Shown here piece by piece: positions 59,401 to 64,000 of a DNA stretch of 64,000 bases. Below the pieces are notes generated by a model. That model had not been told where the DNA came from and did no database searches. It worked only from the letters and a program-made list of their open reading frames with translations. A program made the position numbers and the translations under genes. The stretch lies in contig NZ_FXTU01000001.1 in NCBI RefSeq assembly GCF_900182735.1, forward strand, positions 62,001 to 126,000. Reading direction: 5' to 3'. Numbering within the stretch: the first letter of the stretch is position 1; each line of letters begins with the position of its first letter. The DNA comes from Laceyella tengchongensis. Lineage in GTDB: Bacteria > Bacillota > Bacilli > Thermoactinomycetales > Thermoactinomycetaceae.

Positions 59401-59556
59401 AAAACATCTCTCCTAAATTGGCAGCATAGATGAACACATCCACGTGGCCATCCCTATTGCCAAATGGTTGCTTAGGCCTATTATACCGAAGAAGATGCGC
59501 AAAAATATAGAGCGGGCGGAGATTACATAGTATAGTAAAAGCAAAGGAGTGAACAG

Positions 59557-59796
59557 ATGATGGCAGTGATTGTGTATTCGCGGCCGCATTGCATTGAGTG
59601 CAATGTCCTCAAGCGGTTTTTAAATGATTACCAAATTCCTTATGAAACGAGAGATTGTAGCGAAAATCCACAATATATGGAAGAAGTGAAACAAATGGGG
59701 TTTTTGGGGGTGCCGGTCACTGTAGTGAATGGGCAAGCAATTCATGGCTTGCAACCGGATGCCATTTTAAAAGCTTTAAAAGAAGAAAATGATTAA
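59557..59796 (+). CDS. Glutaredoxin/NrdH-like redoxin
   Basis: A 79-aa thioredoxin-fold protein with the redox motif Cys12-Ile-Glu-Cys15 (RPHCIECNVLKRFL), the cis-Pro loop GVPVTVVNG and a C-terminal ILKALKEEND. It resembles NrdH or YtnI-type glutaredoxins that reduce disulfides. The motif CIEC is unusual compared with CPYC or CVQC. AAAGGAG lies 8 nt before ATG 59557; ATG 59560 is also possible. A TATAGT box at about 59532 may be its -10. Confidence 0.88.
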   Translation: MMAVIVYSRPHCIECNVLKRFLNDYQIPYETRDCSENPQYMEEVKQMGFLGVPVTVVNGQAIHGLQPDAILKALKEEND

Positions 59797-59805
59797 CTTT
59801 TGAAG

Positions 59806-59834
59806 AATCCTACCGGAATTGGTAGGATTTATTA
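59806..59834 (+). terminator. Intrinsic terminator
   Basis: A 9-bp stem aatcctacc/ggtaggatt, 6-nt loop, T-rich tail. Confidence 0.75.
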
Positions 59835-59954
59835 TTTATTTTCATACATGATTCATATATAATAAATAAACAATCCATTAATTCTAAATGATTGGATTCG
59901 ATGTAGTTGCCGCATTATTTTAATTTTTTAATTATTTCAAAAGGGGGCAACATT

Positions 59955-61340
59955 GTGGAACTCTTTCGCAAAAAGAGTGTGGATTTTGCCTTAGAAATGA
60001 GCAAAGGGTCGCAACTGCGACGGGAGCTCGGGGCGTGGGATCTTACACTGCTTGGCATTGGTGCAATCATTGGTACAGGAATTTTCGTTTTGACGGGTCT
60101 TGGTTCGTTGACTGCGGGTCCAGCACTTACTCTTTCCTTTATCATTGCCGGACTGGCCTGTCTGTTCGCCGGGCTGACGTATGCTGAATTCGCCTCCATC
60201 GTTCCCGTATCTGGTTCCGCTTACACTTACAGTTATGTCACCATTGGAGAATTCATGGCTTGGATTATCGGTTGGGACTTGATCTTGGAATATTTGTTAG
60301 CTGTAAGTTCCGTGTCGGTTGGTTGGTCGGGTTATTTTGCGGACTTGGTCATGGGCTTGGGCATCCAAATTCCCCAATCGCTGTTGATGACCCCAATTGA
60401 GGGCGGGATTATGAATCTCCCCGCGTTCCTGATCGTCTTGCTCATTACGTTGCTGGTGTCGATCGGGGTGAAGGAGTCCAAATGGGTGAATAACCTGATC
60501 GTGGCCCTCAAGCTGTTGGTAGTTGTGTTGTTCATCTTGGTCGGCTTCTTCTATGTCAAGCCGGACAACTGGACGCCGTTCATGCCGTTCGGATTTGAAG
60601 GGGTATTTCAAGCGGCAGCCGTCATATTCTTCGCCTTCCTCGGGTTTGACGCCGTTAGCACGGCCGCGGAGGAAACGCGAAATCCGCAAAAGGATTTGCC
60701 CAAAGGCATTTTGTGGTCGCTGGCCATCTGCACCATTTTGTATGTGGTCACCACGATGGTGATGACTGGGTTGGTCGAATACAAACTATTTGCCGGTCAT
60801 GAGAAAAGTCCTGTCGCTTTCGCCATCTCAGTGACTGGGCAAGACTGGCTGCGTGGCCTGGTCAGTGTGGGGGCAACAGTGGGGATGTTGACGGTGATGC
60901 TGGTGATGCTGTACGGACAAGTGCGGATCGGTTACTCCATGTCTCGTGACGGTCTGTTGCCAAAAGTGTTTTCCAAAGTGAACATCAAAACGCGCACACC
61001 ATTCATCAACACATGGATTTTCGGTTTGGTTGCTGCATGCTTGGGCGGGTTCGTATCGTTGAAGGAATTGTCCGAGCTGGTGAACTTGGGGACATTGGCG
61101 GCGTTTGTGCTGGTGTCGATCTGCGTGATGATCCTGCGCAAGACGCAACCCGATTTGCCACGGTCGTTCCGGACGCCGTTGGTGCCGTTGGTGCCGATTC
61201 TGGCCATTCTGTTCTGCGGATTTTTGATGATTAAATTGCCGGGTACCTCATGGATGCGTTTCTTGATCTGGTTGCTGGTGGGCTTAATTATCTATTTCGT
61301 GTATGGGTATCGCAACTCGGAGCTGAACAAGAAGAAGTGA
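59955..61340 (+). CDS. APC-family amino acid permease, YfnA/CAT-like
   Basis: A 461-aa transporter with twelve predicted transmembrane segments. The N-terminal LGAWDLTLLGIGAIIGTGIFVLTG is given here by its core LGIGAIIGTGIFVLTG, the APC substrate-binding helix 1; FAFLGFDAVSTAAEETRNPQ is the conserved helix 6 and loop, followed by DLPKGILWSLAICTILYV. It belongs with the cationic amino acid transporter-like group (YfnA). AAAGGGGG fits GTG 59955; an upstream ATG lacks a ribosome binding site. It imports or exchanges amino acids, exact specificity unknown. Confidence 0.92.
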   Translation: MELFRKKSVDFALEMSKGSQLRRELGAWDLTLLGIGAIIGTGIFVLTGLGSLTAGPALTLSFIIAGLACLFAGLTYAEFASIVPVSGSAYTYSYVTIGEFMAWIIGWDLILEYLLAVSSVSVGWSGYFADLVMGLGIQIPQSLLMTPIEGGIMNLPAFLIVLLITLLVSIGVKESKWVNNLIVALKLLVVVLFILVGFFYVKPDNWTPFMPFGFEGVFQAAAVIFFAFLGFDAVSTAAEETRNPQKDLPKGILWSLAICTILYVVTTMVMTGLVEYKLFAGHEKSPVAFAISVTGQDWLRGLVSVGATVGMLTVMLVMLYGQVRIGYSMSRDGLLPKVFSKVNIKTRTPFINTWIFGLVAACLGGFVSLKELSELVNLGTLAAFVLVSICVMILRKTQPDLPRSFRTPLVPLVPILAILFCGFLMIKLPGTSWMRFLIWLLVGLIIYFVYGYRNSELNKKK

Positions 61341-61342
61341 CG

Positions 61343-61380
61343 AAAAAAGCTGTTGCCTTGGCGGGCAACAGCTTTTTTTC
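61343..61380. terminator. Bidirectional terminator
   Basis: An 11-bp stem aagctgttgcc/ggcaacagctt, with TTTTTTT on the plus strand and TTTTTTCG on the minus strand. Confidence 0.9.
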
Positions 61381-61391
61381 AATAGGTTAGC

Positions 61392-62144
61392 TCATCGCTG
61401 ATCAGAGGCAAAGGCTTCGGCGGCAAAGCAGAGATAATAAGAAAGGCCGGTTTGCACTTCCTCCAGCATGTGGCGATGGAAATCGTCCTGCACAAAGAAA
61501 CGAGCTTGGGACGCAAAGTCGGCGTCGGTCAGGGCCGTCCCGTGGTCATTCAAGAAATCGATGTGTTGGCGGATGAGCTTTTTCACTTGGCTGTCGTCAT
61601 ATTTGCGCCCCTCTCTCAACGCACAAGCCATACCGTTCATAAAGTGCTCAGACTCCAGCGCCATCTCGTTCATTGCCTCCACTTCAATCGGCTTGCTGGC
61701 CAGCAAATCATAATCGTATGTTTCTTTGATATGTTCGTTTTGCTCCGCCAGTGCCATTTCCCACTCTTCTTCACTTCGAAATCCTTTGAACAGCGCTGAT
61801 TGTTCCATCGGTTCTCCTTTCAAGGCGTGATCAATCGATTCGTCCAATGTCTGAACCAAGCGCGTCAATCGGTGCAACCGCGCCATGAGCAATTGTTTTT
61901 GGTTCTGCAAAATGGACAGCCGATCTGATTCACCAGCCAAGATGTTAGTGATTTCTTTGAGGGGGAAATCCAGCTCGCGGTAAAAAAGAATTTGTTGCAA
62001 TCGTTCCAGTTCTTGTTGCCCGTACAGGCGATAACCGGATTCGCTTATTTTGCGCGGAATCAACAGGCCGATTTTGTGATAATGATGAAGCGTCTTGACC
62101 GTCACATTTGCTAATTGGGCGATCTCTTTTACCGTATACAGCAT
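61392..62144 (-). CDS. MerR-family regulator with TipAS ligand domain
   Basis: A 250-aa regulator: N-terminal MerR winged helix (MLYTVKEIAQLANVTVKTLH, HYHKIGLLIPRKISESGYR), a long dimerisation coil (LSILQNQKQLLMARLHRL) and a TipAS-type antibiotic-recognition domain (FKGFRSEEEWEMAL, YDDSQVKKLIRQHIDFLN, AEAFASDQR end). TipAL-type proteins bind thiopeptides and related drugs and activate their promoters. GAGGTGG fits ATG 62144; 19 codons of open frame upstream overlap the promoter and are not coding. Autoregulated through the MerR-type promoter upstream. Confidence 0.92.
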   Translation of the reverse strand: MLYTVKEIAQLANVTVKTLHHYHKIGLLIPRKISESGYRLYGQQELERLQQILFYRELDFPLKEITNILAGESDRLSILQNQKQLLMARLHRLTRLVQTLDESIDHALKGEPMEQSALFKGFRSEEEWEMALAEQNEHIKETYDYDLLASKPIEVEAMNEMALESEHFMNGMACALREGRKYDDSQVKKLIRQHIDFLNDHGTALTDADFASQARFFVQDDFHRHMLEEVQTGLSYYLCFAAEAFASDQR

Positions 62145-62163
62145 GCGTTCCACCTCACTTGCG

Positions 62164-62194
62164 ATTCTAAAGGCTCCTCTTGGGTGAGGGTCAA
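62164..62194 (-). promoter_or_regulatory. MerR-type promoter/operator with 19-bp spacer
   Basis: On the minus strand TTGACC (62189-62194), 19-bp spacer, TAGAAT (62164-62169). The spacer holds the dyad ctcacccaagaggag. The overlong spacer with an internal dyad is the hallmark of MerR-family controlled promoters, which the regulator twists into an active form. Confidence 0.8.
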
Positions 62195-62322
62195 TACGCA
62201 TGGGGCTGTTTGGAGCAAAAAAAATTTTTTATTCGATTCACGTGTTAGCAAGAAATCTATTTGGCCGGTTCGGGACCATAAATGGGGAGGTCGGAACGAA
62301 TAATATAGTACCCCGGAACAAT

Positions 62323-62355
62323 GGCCAACTGCGATTTAGGCGGTTGGCTTTTTTT
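62323..62355 (+). terminator. Plus-strand terminator without an assigned gene
   Basis: Stem gccaactgc/gcggttggc with a 7-nt loop and TTTTTTT. Genes on both sides lie on the minus strand, so this marks an unassigned plus-strand transcript. Confidence 0.75.
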
Positions 62356-62411
62356 GATGATGACGTGAATCGTCGTTCTGGAGGATATAAATAAAAAGAA
62401 AGTTTGCTCGT

Positions 62412-62439
62412 CAAAAAATGGCTCCCGACATGGGAGCCG
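62412..62439 (-). terminator. Terminator of the LytH-like gene
   Basis: Minus-strand stem ggctccc/gggagcc, 5-nt loop, ATTTTTTG. Confidence 0.8.
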
Positions 62440-62474
62440 ATTTGCATGGAAAGTCGCTGTTGCAACAGCATACG

Positions 62475-63542
62475 TTAATCGATCCACTGCAAAGTTGTGG
62501 TCGAAGAGGTTTGGCGGCTTTGTCGCTTTTTGCGTTCCTTTCGCTTTTTGTAGGCTTCGCGTTCCCAACGGCGCAGGAGGGGATAAGGGTCAAATGAGTA
62601 AGTGTTGCGGCCGTTGAAACGGTATATGCCGTAATGCAGATGCGGAGGGAATTTTCCGGAGGTGCCGGGTGGACCGTAGCCGGATGAGCCGACATAGCCG
62701 ATCACATCCCCAGGTTTGACAATGCTTCCTTTTTTCAAGCCTTTATTGAAACTGCTCAAATGAGCAAAGTAATGATAACGATTGTAAATGTCACGGATGC
62801 CAATCCGCCACCCGCCATAGCGGTTCCAGCCTTTCAATTCCACATAACCATAACTGGTACTAAGCACAGGTGTTCCATAATCGGCGAAAATGTCCGCACC
62901 TTCATGAATGCGCAATCCACCCCAGCCGCGGCGATCTCCCCATGTGTTGTGGTAGGTGTAATTGTAACGCAGGGGGATGGGGAAAGAGCGGTCGTAGAGT
63001 TGGACGGTTTGAAACTTGTTGTAGATGCGGGCAATGTGGGTAATGACATCCACCGTGGTGGGATGGCGGTAGTAATCCCAGATCCGTTCGCGGATTTGCT
63101 CTTCTTTGTGTCCTTTCTCCGCCAAGTAGGAAGCGACACTGTACAATACGTCGATCGGGTTGCGCCGATCCGCGACGCCGTCTCCATCCCCATCTTTGCC
63201 GATGCCCCCAAAGAAGGAAATCGAATCTGGCAGCTTATCTCCTTGGTCGGGATTGATCAGTCCAGCCCATGTGGATGGGGGGACTTGTATGGAGATGAGC
63301 GGCGGTGGGCCTGCATTCTTTGACTCTTGGCGCAAGTTTTGTTCATATTGATCCATCGCGGCTAGATAAGGCCATGGGACTCCGGTCAAGGTTTGCATCG
63401 TTTCATATAGGATTTGCCGTTCCTTTGCCCGCGCTTGCACCGACGGGTCGACCTTTGGCGTTGGTGACGCGGCCGCGGCGAGCTCGGGTATTCCGCTACC
63501 GATGAGAATCACGCAGATGAGAATAATCCATTGCTTCTTCAT
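62475..63542 (-). CDS. lytH: Secreted M23 metallopeptidase, LytH (YunA)-like
   Basis: A 355-aa exported zinc peptidase: signal peptide (WIILICVILIGSGIPELAAA), an N-terminal SLT-like part (LTGVPWPYLAAMDQYEQNLR, then GKDGDGDGVADRRNPIDVLY) and the M23 domain (GGLRIHEGADIFADYGTPVL with zinc-ligand His/Asp, YHYFAHLSSF, FPPHLHYGIYR). It is close to B. subtilis LytH, a sporulation L-Ala-D-Glu peptidase that trims cortex peptidoglycan to single L-Ala side chains. The C-terminus is a basic KKRKERKKRQSR tail. GGTGATAAAT precedes ATG 63542. Confidence 0.87.
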   Translation of the reverse strand: MKKQWIILICVILIGSGIPELAAAASPTPKVDPSVQARAKERQILYETMQTLTGVPWPYLAAMDQYEQNLRQESKNAGPPPLISIQVPPSTWAGLINPDQGDKLPDSISFFGGIGKDGDGDGVADRRNPIDVLYSVASYLAEKGHKEEQIRERIWDYYRHPTTVDVITHIARIYNKFQTVQLYDRSFPIPLRYNYTYHNTWGDRRGWGGLRIHEGADIFADYGTPVLSTSYGYVELKGWNRYGGWRIGIRDIYNRYHYFAHLSSFNKGLKKGSIVKPGDVIGYVGSSGYGPPGTSGKFPPHLHYGIYRFNGRNTYSFDPYPLLRRWEREAYKKRKERKKRQSRQTSSTTTLQWID

Positions 63543-63631
63543 ATTTATCACCACGGGTCAGTTTTTAAAGATAGTTTTTCTTTTTCATTGACGTTTCATG
63601 ATGGAAGATGATGGGCAAGGATTTTCTGCAT

Positions 63632-63670
63632 AAAAAGAAGCGGGCCCCATCTTGTGCGGGACCCGCTTTT
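63632..63670 (-). terminator. Intrinsic terminator
   Basis: Minus-strand stem aagcgggtccc/ggggcccgctt with a further GC-rich loop, then CTTTTTA. It follows the binding-protein gene. Confidence 0.75.
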
Positions 63671-63680
63671 CATACCAACC

Positions 63681-64000
63681 TTATTTTGCTACTTTGATTT
63701 GATTCACGATGTTGTTCAACTGATCCAGCATCAGCATTGCGGCTTTCACACCGCCGGCTGTGTTCCAGATGACATCGTCCACTTTGAAGGCGCGGTTGTT
63801 TTTGACCGCAGTCAGGTTTTTCCACAGTGGATCGTTTGTCATTTCTTGCTCTTGAGCGTCGCCTTTTTTATCGCCCACATCATAAGTGAAGTAGAAGATG
63901 ATGTCTCCATCGGCATCCGGCAGTTGCTCTTTGGAGATTTCTTGAGCAAATTCTTCCTTTTGCCCCAATTCGGTGCGAGCGAAGCCCACGTCTTTCAGCA
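63681..64000 (-). CDS. Iron-siderophore ABC transporter binding protein, 5' end outside window
   Basis: The C-terminal 106 residues of a FecB/FhuD-type lipoprotein are visible. The frame continues open past the right edge (LKDVGFARTELGQ). LPDADGDIIFYFTYDVGD, DPLWKNLTAVKNNRAFKVDDVIWNTAGG and AAMLMLDQLNNIV follow the family ending, where W-x-x-L-x-A-V-K-x-x-R-x-Y/F and W-x-x-x-G-P/G are characteristic. It binds ferric siderophores at the membrane surface; permease genes are not in view. Confidence 0.86.
   Translation of the reverse strand, partial: LKDVGFARTELGQKEEFAQEISKEQLPDADGDIIFYFTYDVGDKKGDAQEQEMTNDPLWKNLTAVKNNRAFKVDDVIWNTAGGVKAAMLMLDQLNNIVNQIKVAK

Noticed and set aside
1..64000. CRISPR array, tRNA, rRNA, prophage
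   Set aside because: No regularly spaced repeats, no tRNA cloverleaf or rRNA core sequences, and no phage structural genes were seen.

Overview
The window looks like a chromosomal segment of a spore-forming, roughly 50-55% GC member of the Bacillota, most likely a Thermoactinomycetaceae-type bacterium (Polycladomyces/Laceyella-like). This rests on homologues of Bacillus genes (yunC/yunD/yunE, yneK, a LytH-like spore peptidase, an app-type oligopeptide permease, bpsAB), secreted thermolysins and a GH18 chitinase, frequent TTG/GTG starts and strong GGAGG ribosome binding sites. The genus is an inference; no rRNA or tRNA gene was seen.

Layout. 1-3.6 kb: the 3' part of a large PLD/SNF2 helicase of the kind found in defence islands. 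3.7-5.9 kb: a graveyard of broken genes (a membrane protein with stops, a cupredoxin remnant, an IS3 transposase tail, a toxin-like C-terminus and a frameshifted immunity-like gene). 6.1-13 kb: core genes (DUF72, TauE/SafE permease, YunD, YunC, RluA-type pseudouridine synthase, cold-shock protein, YneK), then a tandem array of four nearly identical 30-31 aa hydrophobic peptide genes on the minus strand. 13.2-17.4 kb: bluB, DUF3891, a FosB-like VOC protein, an SDR epimerase and a GNAT acetyltransferase. 17.8-29.8 kb: a continuous plus-strand operon for a Tcp/Tn916-type type IV secretion apparatus, headed by an LPNTA-anchored protein and its class D sortase, with no relaxase or integrase in view.

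30-40.4 kb: small membrane protein, WYL regulator, bpsA-bpsB alkylpyrone pair, orphan PhnD lipoprotein, chitinase, AGCS symporter, RelE/ParE-type toxin-antitoxin pair and a double-length, diverged ThyX. 40.5-48.3 kb: pdxK, an appDFABC-type peptide importer and a TIGR00266 protein. 48.4-52.5 kb: two tandem thermolysin paralogues, one with an extra PPC domain. 52.9-56.7 kb: a probably catalytically dead EEP-fold protein, a UvrD-helicase fragment, a DUF262/HNH (GmrSD-like) nuclease and an excalibur-domain protein. 56.9-57.1 kb: a duplicated ~90-bp hairpin element. 57.2-64 kb: a hypothetical protein, UbiD-family decarboxylase, glutaredoxin, APC permease, MerR/TipAS regulator with a textbook MerR promoter, LytH-like M23 peptidase and the 3' part of an iron-siderophore binding protein.

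The most unusual items are the micropeptide array, the sortase-linked T4SS operon without mobilisation genes, the duplicated hairpin element and the degenerate EEP protein beside a GmrSD-like nuclease. Genes are mostly separated by clear intrinsic terminators, listed individually. All functional calls come from reading motifs, not from database searches.
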